A stretch of 64,000 nucleotides of DNA from Diaporthe sp. PMI_573 (GCA_021399435.1 JAJTUP010000032.1:777551-841550); one strand, 5' to 3'. Numbered from the stretch's first letter, positions 8,563 to 21,579 are shown. Notes: a model not told the origin generated them from the letters alone. Translations and numbers: made by a program.

Positions 8563-9996
8563 ATGCCGCCGAGGAAGACCTATCCGCTCGCAAGCCGACG
8601 ATCCGTCCGACTGAACCGCGAGTCTGCTGGAGGAGCGATCAACGGCTTAGAAAGTGTAGGAGGGACGGCCCCTGATACCGACTCGACCATTGAGCAAGAA
8701 GACTCAGCCAACGACGCAAGTCTGGTGCTCCCCAGCATTGAAGTCATTCCTGACGACTCGAACGACGAGTCCGATTCAGCAAGGACTAGCGGGACCACCA
8801 CACCGATACCGACCCCAAGTGAACACGACACTGCACCTGAGATGGCCGACGACGAAGTCCAAGCTCAGCTCGCGCAGATCCAAGCTGAGCTCACACGCCT
8901 ACGCGCCGAGAACGTGCAGCTCAAGGCTGCAATCGACAGCAACGGTAATGACAACGGCAATGGTCGCAACAATGCCCGACCACGTGAGGCTACCCCCGAC
9001 GTGAGTGCGTTTGGTGGCAAGACCTTCACCCCGATTGGTATAGCCGCGCGGGCTGCCTTCAAACCCTATGGCAAGGACCAAGACGCTGTTAACCCCGACT
9101 ACGACCGAAAGGCTAAACCTACGGCCACCGACCCTGGCAGGTTTGGGGGTGACAAGAACGAGTTTGACAGTTGGGTTGCCCGATTGGCTGACAAGTTTAA
9201 GATCGATAATGACACATTCAAGAACGAATATGCCCGGATGGCTCTCGTCCATAGCCTGACGACCGATCGTGCCAATAAGATGATCAAGACTCGATACCTA
9301 TCTGAGACTAACCCTTATTCGGGCGTGGCCGAAATGATCCAGGTACTAGCAACGGTGTACCACAACTCGAACCAAGCTTCCGACGCTCGTAAGGCTCTGG
9401 CTAAGATGATGTATGAGCCGGGAAGCAAAACCGATATCTTCCAGTTTATTTCGGACATCAACGCCCTAGCCGACGAAGCTGGCATCGCCGACGCTGAACG
9501 TAAAGCCACCCTATGGGAACACATCCCACCTGGTCTTGACAACCGTCTGCTTAGTGACAGCAAAGACCCCGACATTTCCTACGAACGCTTCACCCGTAAC
9601 GTCGCCGACGCCGCCCACAGCCAACAACGCCATTACGAACTGAACCAGGAGCGTCGCCGTAAGAAGGATAGCTCTAATACCAACGACCCCAACGACCGTA
9701 AATCATCTTCTCATTTGCCTAAGTCTCGTAACAACCACCGACCTAAACCCGATTCCAACCCAAAGGCTTCTAACGGCAAACCTGTTACCGTCCTAACCGC
9801 TCACCGCGCCCTCACGGAGGATGAAAAGCGCGTCCACTGGGATGCTAACTCCTGCTTCATTTGCGGCAAGGTTGGCCACAAAGGCGCTGCTTGCCCGGAC
9901 CGCGAGAAGCTCCCGACAGTCAAGTCTATCAAGGCTAAGGAGAAGGATGCTAAGGTAGAGGAAACGAGCTCGAGCGATGAGTCGGAAAACGAGTAG
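8563..9996 (+). CDS. gag: Gag polyprotein of the Gypsy chromovirus
   Basis: 477 aa. It forms the virus-like particle core and binds the element's RNA. The N-terminal third is acidic and low-complexity, followed at about residues 105-125 by a heptad-like helix (QAQLAQIQAELTRLRAENVQ). The central capsid-like part includes FGGDKNEFDSWVARLADKF. A single CCHC zinc knuckle, CFICGKVGHKGAAC, lies at residues 431-444, spaced C-x2-C-x4-H-x4-C. The tail is acidic and Ser-rich. The stop TAG at 9994-9996 is followed directly by a strong hairpin and then the pol start. The frame is intact. Confidence 0.95.
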   Translation: MPPRKTYPLASRRSVRLNRESAGGAINGLESVGGTAPDTDSTIEQEDSANDASLVLPSIEVIPDDSNDESDSARTSGTTTPIPTPSEHDTAPEMADDEVQAQLAQIQAELTRLRAENVQLKAAIDSNGNDNGNGRNNARPREATPDVSAFGGKTFTPIGIAARAAFKPYGKDQDAVNPDYDRKAKPTATDPGRFGGDKNEFDSWVARLADKFKIDNDTFKNEYARMALVHSLTTDRANKMIKTRYLSETNPYSGVAEMIQVLATVYHNSNQASDARKALAKMMYEPGSKTDIFQFISDINALADEAGIADAERKATLWEHIPPGLDNRLLSDSKDPDISYERFTRNVADAAHSQQRHYELNQERRRKKDSSNTNDPNDRKSSSHLPKSRNNHRPKPDSNPKASNGKPVTVLTAHRALTEDEKRVHWDANSCFICGKVGHKGAACPDREKLPTVKSIKAKEKDAKVEETSSSDESENE

Positions 9997-10023
9997 GACC
10001 ACCGGAAGTCTCTACGGTGGTCC
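9996..10023 (+). promoter_or_regulatory. Stem-loop at the gag-pol junction
   Basis: GGACCACCG (9996-10004) and CGGTGGTCC (10015-10023) form a perfect 9-bp stem with a 10-nt loop. It begins on the last base of the gag stop codon and ends 2 nt before the pol ATG at 10026. Pol is in the -1 frame relative to gag, open from 9981. This placement suggests control of pol translation, by reinitiation or recoding. Confidence 0.8.
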
Positions 10024-10025
10024 CT

Positions 10026-13000
10026 ATGTACACAACAGTCCAGATCGGGAGAGAGAATCCCACCTCCTTCCTCATTAATGCTCAACTTAAGAAGCATAGT
10101 GAAGAAGTGCCGATCAAAGCCCTTTGTGATACTGGAGCAGAAGCCCGACTGCTAGTCAGTCCCTCAGTAGCTCAGCGTGCGGTGGAGCAGCTGGGCGCCC
10201 GTCTTAAGAAGCTCAAACGACCTATCACCTTGACCGACTACCGCCAACAAGAAGCCGGCCGCATCACCTACATCCTCAAAACATCACTGTGTGTAGACGG
10301 TCGAACGTTCCCTGACGAATCGTTCTGGGTCACCGAAACAGGCTATGACGTATTCATTGGTCTAGACTGGTTTGTAGAAAAAGATGTCTGGCTACACCCC
10401 CGGACAAGGACATTGGAATGGCCAGAAGACAAAAAGAGCCTCGCCCACGAAAAGTGCGACCAACCGATATCTATCGACCCAGTCGTCAACGTAGCAGCCC
10501 TTCAAGCCCAGATCAATGACGACCCGCGACAAGCGCGGTGGAGGGATAAGCCGCTACCTGGCGAGCCTATACCCCTCGAGCTATCTAAGCCACAACAGAT
10601 TACGGGAATCGCTGGAATCAACCCATCGTGGAGGACCAATAGAGGCGAGAAGATACCTTTTCCCCTAGACGAGGACCCAGGACACGTTCAATTGGTCCGC
10701 GAACGGTTACCACTACGGTTACGCCACCTCGAGGGTTTCTTTTCGAAGAAGGCCTCTACCAAACTCCCGCCCCGGCGACCCGGGTACGATGTGACGCTCG
10801 AACTGAAGAATCCGTTGACCGGCTCACCTCCGACCTTCCGCACACCGATCGGATTGATTCCACTGGAGAAGGAAACAACAGACGAACTCTTGAAGATTGG
10901 GTTTATCGAGCGATGTATGGAGCCCAAGGCAGCGTCAGTCCTCTTCGTACCAAAGCCACACTCTACGGACAAGCGCTTTTGTATTGATTACCGCTGGATC
11001 AACCAATTCTTGAAGGACCGTTTGGTCCCCGCACCTGATGTCAACGGGACAGTGGCTGGGTGCCGCAACGCTAAGAGATTCTCTAAGATTGATATCATCA
11101 GGGCCTTCAACCGACTCCGTATGGCCGTGAACTCTGAACACTTGACAGCGTTTCGTACACGCCAGGGTACATTCCAGTGGAAGGTTCTGCCTTTCGGCCT
11201 TAAGGTTGGGCCGGCTTGGTGGCAGGATTTCATTAATGCCCAATTGAACGAACTCCTAGACCTATTTGCGAGCGCCTACGCCGACGACGTTCTGATCTAT
11301 TCAGATGAGGAAGACGAAGAAGTCCACTGGGTACAGGTGGAGGAAGTGATACACCGACTGAGCCAAGCCGATCTTCAAGGGGACATCAAGAAGTCCCGAT
11401 TTAACGTCACGACGATAGACTACCTCGGCATTGTGATGGAAGCCGGGGTAGGTGTTCGCATCGACCCTGAGAAAGTGAAGGCTATTCACAACTGGAAATT
11501 CGAAGACCTCAAGTCGAAGACCGCGATCCGCTCATTCCTAGGCCTCTGCAACTATATTCGCGTATTCTGCCATCACGCGAGCGGCACCGCAGAGCCTCTT
11601 AACCGTTTACTCAAGAAGGATGTGCCCTTTAGCTGCGGCCCCGAGCAACAAGCTGCCTTTGAAGAACTCAAACGACTCGCGTGCGAAGCGCCTGTGATGG
11701 CCTTCTTCGTACCGGGTCGAGAAACGAAAGTCGAGACTGACGCCTCACGTAACGCCACTGGAGGAGTTATCTGGCAGAAGCAACCTGACGGCGAGTGGAA
11801 GCCGGTGGGTTACTTCTCCAAGACAATGACCCCGGCCGAGAGAGCCTACCCGATCCAGGACCGCGAATTACTCGCTGTGGTACAAACCCTTGAGCAATAC
11901 CAGCCTGAACTACTCGGAATGAAGTTCTTCGTCCTGACTGACCACCAAGCGCTCGTGTATTACTCGACAAAACGAGTCCTCTCTACCCGGCAAGTCCGCT
12001 GGGCAGACTTCCTCTCGAACTTCGACATCACATTCCAGTACCGACCGGGCAAGGATAACGTTGCTGCTGATGCCCTCTCACGAAAGACTGCCGATCTCCC
12101 TACTGTCAAAGCCCGTGAGCAAGAAGAACGCACAATGGCGCTGATCCCGCCCGAGAAGATTAAACCTGCGATCAACGCAGCCGAGGTTGCGTTGACACCC
12201 TATACGGTTCAGGGTTCCGACCTCGTCGACCTCATCAAGGTCGAGAATGAGAAACAAGAACTCGGCTCATATGAAGGCAAATTGATCGTCCCGGAACTCA
12301 CGAGCAATGGCCAACTCTTTCTACGTACCGCTCTGATCCGCGAGGCTCACGAACCCAAGATCTTCGCCCACCCAGGGCAGAACAAGACGATCGAGGCAAT
12401 CCGCCGCCAATACCACTGGGAGGGATTGAACAAGGATGTCCGACGCTACGTGAAGAATTGCCACAAGTGCGGCCGCAACAAGGGGCGGCATGACCGTAGC
12501 CCAGGACTCCTACGCCCATTACCTATTCCGAACCACGTGTGGGAGCACGTGGCCGTCGATGGCAAAGATATGCCGCCTGACCGCTATAGCTACAATTACG
12601 TATGGGTTTTTATTTGCAAATTTAGCAGGATCTTAGCTACGCTACCGGGACGAAAGACTGATACGGCGGAAGACCTGGCAAAGCGGTACTACCGCCACCT
12701 ATATCGTTTCCTTGGTGTTCCTTGGATCTGGATCTCTGATAACGCAGGCCCGTTCATCTCTGAGTTTATGGCAACGATCAACAAACTCACAGGCACGAAG
12801 CACCGTCACGGTAGTCCTCTCCATCCGCAGACCCAAGGCGCGATTGAGATTACCAACCAGGAACTTGACCAGAAGTTGCGCTTCTATATTGACAAATACC
12901 AGACCGACTGGAGTGTCCACCTCCCGGCCTTCGACTTCGGCCATAATGCCTCGTGGCACTCTAGCATCGACATGGCCCCGCTCAAAGTTGCCCTAGGCGC

Positions 13001-13742
13001 TGACCCGCGCAATCCCCTCTCAACCGACCTGCCTACGATTGATATCGACTCGCATCAAAAGAAGAAAGCCTTGGAGATCATACAACAAACAAAGGAAGTA
13101 CAAGACCTAGCACGCAAGAACGCAGAAGCGTCCCAGGAAAAGCAGGCCAGGCAAGCGAATAAGAAACGACGGATGGTCGACTTTAAGATCAACGACTATG
13201 TATTCCTCAAGAAGAAGGGCTTTACAACTACAGCTCCTACAACGAGACTGGAGTCACAATGGACAGGGCCGTGGCAAGTACTGGAAGAACGCGGCCACAG
13301 TTACGCCCTGGACCTTCCTGCATCCTTCCGTGGTAGGAACCTCTTCCACGCTGACCGCCTACGGAAAGCGGCAATGGACCCCTTACCGCAGCAACGACGA
13401 GAACCGCCGCCGCCCGAGGAGATCAACGGCGAAGCCGAGTGGGCAGTCACTAAGATCCTCGCGTCCAGACTGACAGGCCGCAACAAGGTACTGGAGTACC
13501 AAGTCGAGTGGCAAGGCTGTGACCCTGACGACACGTGGTACCCAGCTGGGAACTTCAAGAACGCTGCAGTGACACTGGAAAAGTTCCACCAAGAATATCC
13601 TGACGCAGCTGGACCACCAATCAAGCTACAGGAATGGATACGCGCCGCCGCTGAAGACCGTGACGACCAACCGCACAACGATGATAACATAGCTGACCAC
13701 GGAGAGAAGAACCCCCGACGTAAGCAACGACGACACATATGA
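10026..13742 (+). CDS. pol: Pol polyprotein: protease, RT, RNase H, integrase, chromodomain
   Basis: About 1,238 aa from the ATG at 10026. In order: an aspartic protease (ALCDTGAEARLL); a reverse transcriptase with YADDVLIYSD; an RNase H (VETDASRNATGG, then DRELLAV and LTDHQALVYY); an integrase with an H-H-C-C zinc finger ending CHKCGRNKG and a catalytic triad of D in VAVDGKD, D in ISDNAGPF and E in GAIEITNQ, the last two separated by 35 residues. A GPF/Y-like module (SQWTGPWQVLEERG) follows. The C-terminus carries a chromodomain (VLEYQVEWQGCDPDDTWYP), which in chromoviruses targets integration to marked chromatin. All key residues are present and there is no interruption. It belongs to the chromovirus branch of Ty3/Gypsy. 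Confidence 0.97.
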   Translation: MYTTVQIGRENPTSFLINAQLKKHSEEVPIKALCDTGAEARLLVSPSVAQRAVEQLGARLKKLKRPITLTDYRQQEAGRITYILKTSLCVDGRTFPDESFWVTETGYDVFIGLDWFVEKDVWLHPRTRTLEWPEDKKSLAHEKCDQPISIDPVVNVAALQAQINDDPRQARWRDKPLPGEPIPLELSKPQQITGIAGINPSWRTNRGEKIPFPLDEDPGHVQLVRERLPLRLRHLEGFFSKKASTKLPPRRPGYDVTLELKNPLTGSPPTFRTPIGLIPLEKETTDELLKIGFIERCMEPKAASVLFVPKPHSTDKRFCIDYRWINQFLKDRLVPAPDVNGTVAGCRNAKRFSKIDIIRAFNRLRMAVNSEHLTAFRTRQGTFQWKVLPFGLKVGPAWWQDFINAQLNELLDLFASAYADDVLIYSDEEDEEVHWVQVEEVIHRLSQADLQGDIKKSRFNVTTIDYLGIVMEAGVGVRIDPEKVKAIHNWKFEDLKSKTAIRSFLGLCNYIRVFCHHASGTAEPLNRLLKKDVPFSCGPEQQAAFEELKRLACEAPVMAFFVPGRETKVETDASRNATGGVIWQKQPDGEWKPVGYFSKTMTPAERAYPIQDRELLAVVQTLEQYQPELLGMKFFVLTDHQALVYYSTKRVLSTRQVRWADFLSNFDITFQYRPGKDNVAADALSRKTADLPTVKAREQEERTMALIPPEKIKPAINAAEVALTPYTVQGSDLVDLIKVENEKQELGSYEGKLIVPELTSNGQLFLRTALIREAHEPKIFAHPGQNKTIEAIRRQYHWEGLNKDVRRYVKNCHKCGRNKGRHDRSPGLLRPLPIPNHVWEHVAVDGKDMPPDRYSYNYVWVFICKFSRILATLPGRKTDTAEDLAKRYYRHLYRFLGVPWIWISDNAGPFISEFMATINKLTGTKHRHGSPLHPQTQGAIEITNQELDQKLRFYIDKYQTDWSVHLPAFDFGHNASWHSSIDMAPLKVALGADPRNPLSTDLPTIDIDSHQKKKALEIIQQTKEVQDLARKNAEASQEKQARQANKKRRMVDFKINDYVFLKKKGFTTTAPTTRLESQWTGPWQVLEERGHSYALDLPASFRGRNLFHADRLRKAAMDPLPQQRREPPPPEEINGEAEWAVTKILASRLTGRNKVLEYQVEWQGCDPDDTWYPAGNFKNAAVTLEKFHQEYPDAAGPPIKLQEWIRAAAEDRDDQPHNDDNIADHGEKNPRRKQRRHI

Positions 13743-13782
13743 TCAAACCCCGTATAGTCTACTGCGTCGATATACGAGGTTT

Positions 13783-13794
13783 GGCGGGGGGTAG
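13783..13794 (+). promoter_or_regulatory. Polypurine tract
   Basis: GGCGGGGGGTAG directly abuts the 3' LTR at 13795, the usual place for second-strand priming. Confidence 0.7.
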
Positions 13795-13998
13795 TGTGAC
13801 GACGACGGAACCCTAACCCTGGATGGCCAGGTGGGGCATGCAAGCACGCGATCTAGCGTGCAGGCCAACGCGCTTGACTTCTCGTCGCGCCCGCGGTAAA
13901 GGCTGCGGCCTTTTCTTTCTCTTGCTTCCCTAGAGTAGAATCTTCGTCCATAGTGCCAATTCAAGGTGTTCACGCCCTCTGCAACGCTGGCCGTGACA
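13795..13998 (+). repeat. 3' LTR of the Gypsy element
   Basis: 204 bp, no difference seen from the 5' LTR. It is followed by the AAAAC target duplication at 13999-14003. Confidence 0.95.
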
Positions 13999-14222
13999 AA
14001 AACGATATTAAATTTGAAAATAAAGATAAAATTATAAAGATAAATCAGAATCGATATATAGATAAACTTATGAAAAGGTTTAATATACAGGAAAAAGTTG
14101 ACAAAAAGGAGATAATTCCACAACTTATGCGGAACCATTACTTGCAACACTTCCTTGGGAAAATCTTAAGGAAATATCGCTAACCTGTGCGTTCATACAT
14201 TATCATGAGCTCATCCAGCACA
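13999..14222 (+). mobile_element. Copia-type reverse transcriptase remnant
   Basis: Reading through from 14002 gives NDIKFENKDKIIKINQNRYI then DKLMKRFNIQEKVDKKE. This resembles the block in Copia RTs where the I-x-I-x-Q-x-x-Y-I-x-x-L-L-x-R-F motif lies after the catalytic region. The sequence left of the Gypsy insertion (about 8030-8117) continues the same AT-rich frame, so the Gypsy element split this fragment. The ends of the Copia element are not visible. Confidence 0.5.
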
Positions 14223-16768
<2,546 letters not shown>

Positions 16769-16860
16769 CCTTCGAGATACCCCTTGCCGTGCACAGGTGT
16801 ATTTTTTCATGATTTCCATGGTTTATCATTGTCTCTGCTCGAGCCTTGGAGCACAGTATA

Positions 16861-18712
16861 ACGTCCCCGGCCCGGCTTCCGCCCCCCCCCTGATTCCGCC
16901 CCCCCCCCACATCCGCGTTCACGCGTGTACGCGTCTGCCCCCACCCTATATAAACTCAACCATATCTTTCCGAGAGAATTTTTTCTGGTCACCAAACTTC
17001 TTCCAAGCATCAACCTAGTCATCATGAAGCCCTATGGGGAAGCCGAGATCCATGACGCCCTTGTTGCGTGCAGGGATGGAATGCCCGTCAAGCAGGCTTG
17101 CAGGACCTGGCATATCCCCCGTTCCACACTTCGCGATCGCCTCGCCGGCGCGCAAAGTCAGCGCGTTTCTCACGAACCTCAGAGGCCTCTTTCTGATGAT
17201 CAGGAGGATCGATTGGCCCTATTCCTTATCAACCAAAGCAGCTTGGGCCATGCGTTAACTCGCTGGGAAACGAGGGCTCTGGCAGCCCGAATGGCCTCGT
17301 CGGGGAAGGAGGTCGCTCCTCTCGGAAGGAAGTGGCTGAGGGCCTTCCTCCTTCGTCACCCTATCCTCCAAAGCCGTAAGTACCAGCGCGTTGAGGCTAA
17401 ACGGCTAAGGGCAGCTACCAAAAAGAACGTTGGGTCGTGGTTTGACTTCATGTAGTTGCCTATCGTGAAGGCAATTAAGCCGGCCAACCGATAGAATGCC
17501 GACGAGGGCGGGCTGATGGAGGGCAAGTCCGAGAAGGCGCTCACGATCGGCTATTCGGAAGGAAGCCAGCTTCTTCAGAAGGACTTTAATTCGAGAGCGT
17601 GGACCTCCTTCCTTGAGTGTATCTCCGCCACGGGCAAGTTCCTCGTCTCACTTGTTATTTTTAAGGGACTCAGCATTTAGCAGTAGTGGTTTCCTATCGC
17701 CCTTGAAGATCACGAGGGCTGGCAGTTTACGGCGACGAAGAAGGGGTGGATGGAGGAACCTATCGCTATCCACTGGCTTCGGAAGGTCTTCCTTCCTCAA
17801 ACAGTACCAGAGGACCCATTAGAATGGCGCCTTCTCGTAATCAATGGGCACCATACACATACAACGGTCGAGTTTATATGGGAATGCTTCTCGAATAAGG
17901 TGTATATCGTTTTTTTGCCCGCCCATATTTTGTATATGCTGCAACCGCTCGATGTGGCGATCTTCGGCCCTCTAAAGCTCGCATTTAAGAAGCATCTCGA
18001 TCACCAGGAAGGGCATGATTCGTCAACAGTCGTGGCAAAGAAACGGTTTCTTTATTGCTATCACAAGGCTCGAATTGACACTTTAACGGAAGCAAATATA
18101 CGTTCTGGCTGGCGGGCGACTGGTCTCTGGCCAGTATCTAAGCATAAGACACTCGGAAGCCACTTTATCGCCGATAATCGCGAGAAGGAAGCGAGATCGT
18201 TGGAATCTGGCGATACCAATAGCTCCAGCAGCCATTTCTGCACTAATAAGTGTTTTTGTCGGCCTCAAGGGACCATTTTTGCGACCCCTAAGCGATCTCA
18301 AGACCTAAGGGGTATGGTGGCTCGGTATGCCCGTCAGAAGAATCTCAGCCCCACATCACGACTCCTCTTCAGGAAAATCCTCAAAAGTTGGGACCAGATA
18401 GACGTCGATCTGACAATGTCCTCACAAAAAGCCCGAGAGTTGGAAGCCCAGATTAAAGCCAGTAGGGTAGTCCGAAGGAAGAAGGTTCAACTTGACCCGA
18501 ATGAACTTTTCGCCGATATCGAGGCCATTCGGAGGACTCAGATTGAAGCGGGGGTGGTATCAGAAGAAAGCGACGCTTCAGAAGAGTCGGAAACACCATC
18601 GGAAGCGAGGTCAACTATCGTGGTGGCGGCGTCGTCGGCGACGAGGCGAAGGGGGCGGTCGTGAGGGAAGGGGGCGGAATCAGGGGGGGGGCGGAAGCCG
18701 GGCCGGGGACGT
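16861..18712 (+). mobile_element. Pogo/Fot1-type DNA transposon with 43-bp perfect TIRs, decayed
   Basis: The ends ACGTCCCCGGCCCGGCTTCC (16861) and its reverse complement at 18712 match for 43 bp without a mismatch, including a run of nine C/G. TATA flanks both ends (16857-16860 and 18713-18716), consistent with the TA target duplication of Tc1/mariner-pogo elements. The element is 1,852 bp and holds a broken pogo transposase. Confidence 0.9.
17024..18664 (+). pseudogene. Pogo-like transposase, interrupted
   Basis: From MKPYGEAEIHDALVACRDG (17024) the frame holds a psq-type HTH (PVKQACRTWHIPRSTLRDRL) and a CENP-B-like HTH, then hits TAG at 17453-17455. Homology continues with further stops and a frame change until 17750. 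From there a long frame carries LLVINGHHTHTTVEF, LPAHILYMLQPLDVAIFGPL, NIRSGWRATGLWPV and an acidic tail. Normal DDE proteins read D-G-H at the second catalytic position. Here it is N-G-H, a GAT-to-AAT change that removes a catalytic Asp. The coding capacity is dead, although the TIRs remain perfect. Confidence 0.85.
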
Positions 18713-20537
18713 TATATGCGACTGCCGCCGAGCGGGACTCGTGTCCCCTGGTCCACCCCTCGTGCTCTCGTCTTGTCAGAGACTATAAGTAGTTATTTAA
18801 TTATATCACATCATACCGTGTTGTGTGAGATCAAGAGCGCCTTCAATCCTCTACTGGATCCATAGCCGTCGTTCCTTCATCCTATGATAATTGTCTCGTG
18901 CATGTATGAGATCAGTTTGGCATGAGACGAAGTAAATATACGCCAGGAAGTGTTTCCTTTGGGGGTATATATAATGAGAGAGACATTTGAACCGGAGTTC
19001 GAAATTACGGAATACAACTCTTTAACTAATATTTCGTCTTAGGATGAGGTAAAATTGGTACTCACATTCATTCTAGAAATTCGAGATGGAGAAATTTGAA
19101 GGAGGAAAAAAAAGAAAAAGGAAAGGAAAGCCTTAAACTTAAGTTAAGGGCAGGGAAACTAGGCTTTGCTGCATGGGCAACCAGAGGGCGTTTACCGAAA
19201 TTAGTTATCGACCATGGCGAGGATCTTAAGGGTTTGATGTTTCTAACCTTAAAAATACTCTGTATTGCTGGTATGGAATTTCCAAGTTCTCGGAATAAGT
19301 CTTCCGTTCCTTTCGTTCCGTCCTATTCCTTCTTACCCGTGGTTCTTCCCATTTTAGTATTTGCATCACAGTATTGAATAGATGTAAAGTACTTGGTTAG
19401 TACTATGTGCTTTCGGAATGAACGAAGCCGCCACTACCCGTGGGTCAAACCTTCGGTTGCCCCTTACGCCCCTGGCATAGTGCGCGCCAGAACCCTCGCA
19501 CAGCCTTTTCCCTCACGCACACCTACAAAACTTTTGGTGTGATTTTGGCAAAAACTGAAAAACTTGCAACTCTTCGATAAACATGATCTTCGGTGTTTGG
19601 AGCACCAAGCGAGCCAGGCAAATACGCTGGCCTTTGCCTTCAGAGAAGACGAAACGACATAATCTAGAATAAAGCAAGCATAAATCTGTATAAACGACTT
19701 AGAGTTGTGTTCTATGATCAATGATTGATATTGCGCCCACAGTTGTCAACGCGTACCTTGTTAAAAGTAACCCGGCAAATCACTCGCACTGTAGACGCGG
19801 GACAATATTAACCACAGTGATGCCCATTACTGATAATACTTCCAAAATATGAGGGCCAACATCATTGTTCACAATATCATCTACCAGTGTGCAAATCCAG
19901 GAAAACTTGGTTGATCTCAACGTTATGGTCTACCTAGTGAATAGCACGGGCCTATGTAAGGACACCAAATCCAATGTTGCTCATATTAAAGGGCTGGTTC
20001 AGAAGGCGTTGCACCGCGCGGCAGGGAAGTTCAAATGTTCTTCCAAGAGTACTCGAGGTTTCCCTATTCCCACTATAATGAAATTGAACAGTTCAGAAAG
20101 CACTGATCAGGGCATTGGATAGGTTCCGAAACTGTCCAATCCACCAAGGTAGGAATACCTGCCCAGCAGCTGGATACTAAGAAACATTCATGCTCTACAC
20201 TTGATGATACTGACTTCGATCTCGATGTATTTTCGTTGGTTGATGAGGGCAGATGGATGATTCAAGAAAGTTTGGATTTTTGGAAGTCCTTTGGGAACCC
20301 TGTAGCCAACATGGGGCAAACGTGCGATCCTCACCGAAAGCATCGACGCACGCAGGACACTCTCAACGCAGAAGCAGCCAAAGTGTACTTCCCAGACAGC
20401 TTCCCTGGCGACTATAAACCTCCACGCAACGCACAACAAGACAGGTCGGCTTTTCGTTGGCTTCTCCGGAGGCCCATGCCACCCGCCAAAGAAGCGGGAT
20501 TCGAGTCGAGCGTCTCATTGTATGCTACCCTATTATC
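18713..20537. other. No supported gene
   Basis: Short frames at 19096-19377 (Lys-rich start), 19865-20122 and 20236-20565 (110 codons) have no recognisable domain. The last one overlaps the 3' end of the next minus-strand gene. I see no repeat boundaries here. Confidence 0.4.
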
Positions 20538-21579
20538 TCAAGCTGGTCTCCCACAGAGCGTATAATCATACATGTGCGGACAGTTGTCGCCCATCAGCCA
20601 GTCCAACAGTTGGAGGGCTTCCGTGCTGGCCCTTTCATTACCAAAGAACTGTACCCGGGGCCAACCCTTATGATCTCTGATTGTCAGTGTACATGTAGGG
20701 TCATCTTTGTTCAGAAGTGTAAATAACCAAGAACACTTATACTCGTCTATTTCCGTCCACGGAGGGGAGCCAAAGTTGGTAACAATCCGGTATAGGAGAA
20801 GTTGTGAAGAGATGAGTTCATGAAGATCTGTGTCGCTGCAACCTGAAACCTTGCTGAAATCAACCCGAAGACCAGGATGTTTACCTTCTGCCTCAAAGCG
20901 CCAATCCCAATCGCTCCAACGGTGTTTCGGGTTGTGCGCCCGGCGCCAGTCCTCCATGAGGTTTTGATTCATTGGTATACCCCACTGTGTTGTGAAGTGT
21001 TTGGAAAGACAATACGCATCATGCTGCAAATCCACATAGCCGTCCATATCCACAGTCACCGGCCGTGAACAGATGCCAGTGGTCGCGGGAGGTGAGCGGC
21101 ACAGTTCTCCATGCATCGTCAAGAACTTATCCCGACGGTCCTCATCTGTGTCAGACTCATCATCATCCATGATGAGCTGCTCCCCTTCCAAAAGCTTAGC
21201 TTCACTCGCCAAGGCCTGGTCCGCACGTGGGAAGCCAGCCAGTTTGCGATGGCTTAGTAACAGGTCCTCTATTAAGAGTCTTCTTTCGCAGTCCTCCCCT
21301 AGCACCCACATTATCCTCAGCGTTCAAGTAGAATGAAAAGGAAAAGAGAAAGAACATACATTCGTCAAAACATCGAATTGGATCATCTGCATGTTGAATA
21401 GCTGAGATGAGCATTCTGGCCTCTGTTGCTTTGCTTGCGTTGTATGTGACTTTGCTCTCGCTCTTCGTGGCGTCGGCAGGACGCTTGGTGCCGCTCACTT
21501 TCGTGGACTTCAAGAAACTTGCCTTTATCCCGGCTGTAGCCTTCTGGCTGGCCTGGCGTTTTGACTGTCTCTTAGCCAT
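20538..21579 (-). CDS. Unrecognised two-exon protein (326 aa)
   Basis: Exon 1 is 21579-21360 and exon 2 is 21298-20538, separated by a 61-nt GTATGT...CTAG intron. The exons sum to 981 nt, so the frame is closed. The N-terminus is Lys/Ser/Ala-rich and basic (MAKRQSKRQASQK), like a nuclear or chromatin-associated tail. An acidic stretch (MDDDESDTDED) lies near residue 120. The C-terminal half is Trp-rich and compact: HRWSDWDWRFEAEG, FGSPPWTEIDEYKCSWLF, and an ending CGRPA. No signal peptide or membrane segment is seen. I do not know this family. The intact splicing and lack of stops in a debris-rich area argue for a real gene, possibly lineage-specific. Confidence 0.6.

Larger units (their letters stand above)
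8118..13998 (+). mobile_element. Complete Ty3/Gypsy chromovirus retrotransposon (5,881 bp)
   Basis: It is bounded by two 204-bp LTRs (8118-8321 and 13795-13998) that look identical base for base and run TGTGAC...GTGACA. A 5-bp target duplication AAAAC is present on both sides (8113-8117 and 13999-14003). Inside are an intact gag and an intact pol with protease, RT, RNase H, integrase and chromodomain. Identical LTRs with open frames mean a recent insertion that may still be mobile. It sits inside an older Copia fragment. Confidence 0.97.

Noticed and set aside
9981..9996. Classical -1 frameshift heptamer at the gag-pol overlap
   Set aside because: The candidate GGAAAAC does not fit X-XXY-YYZ pairing in the gag frame, so I did not call a slippery site.
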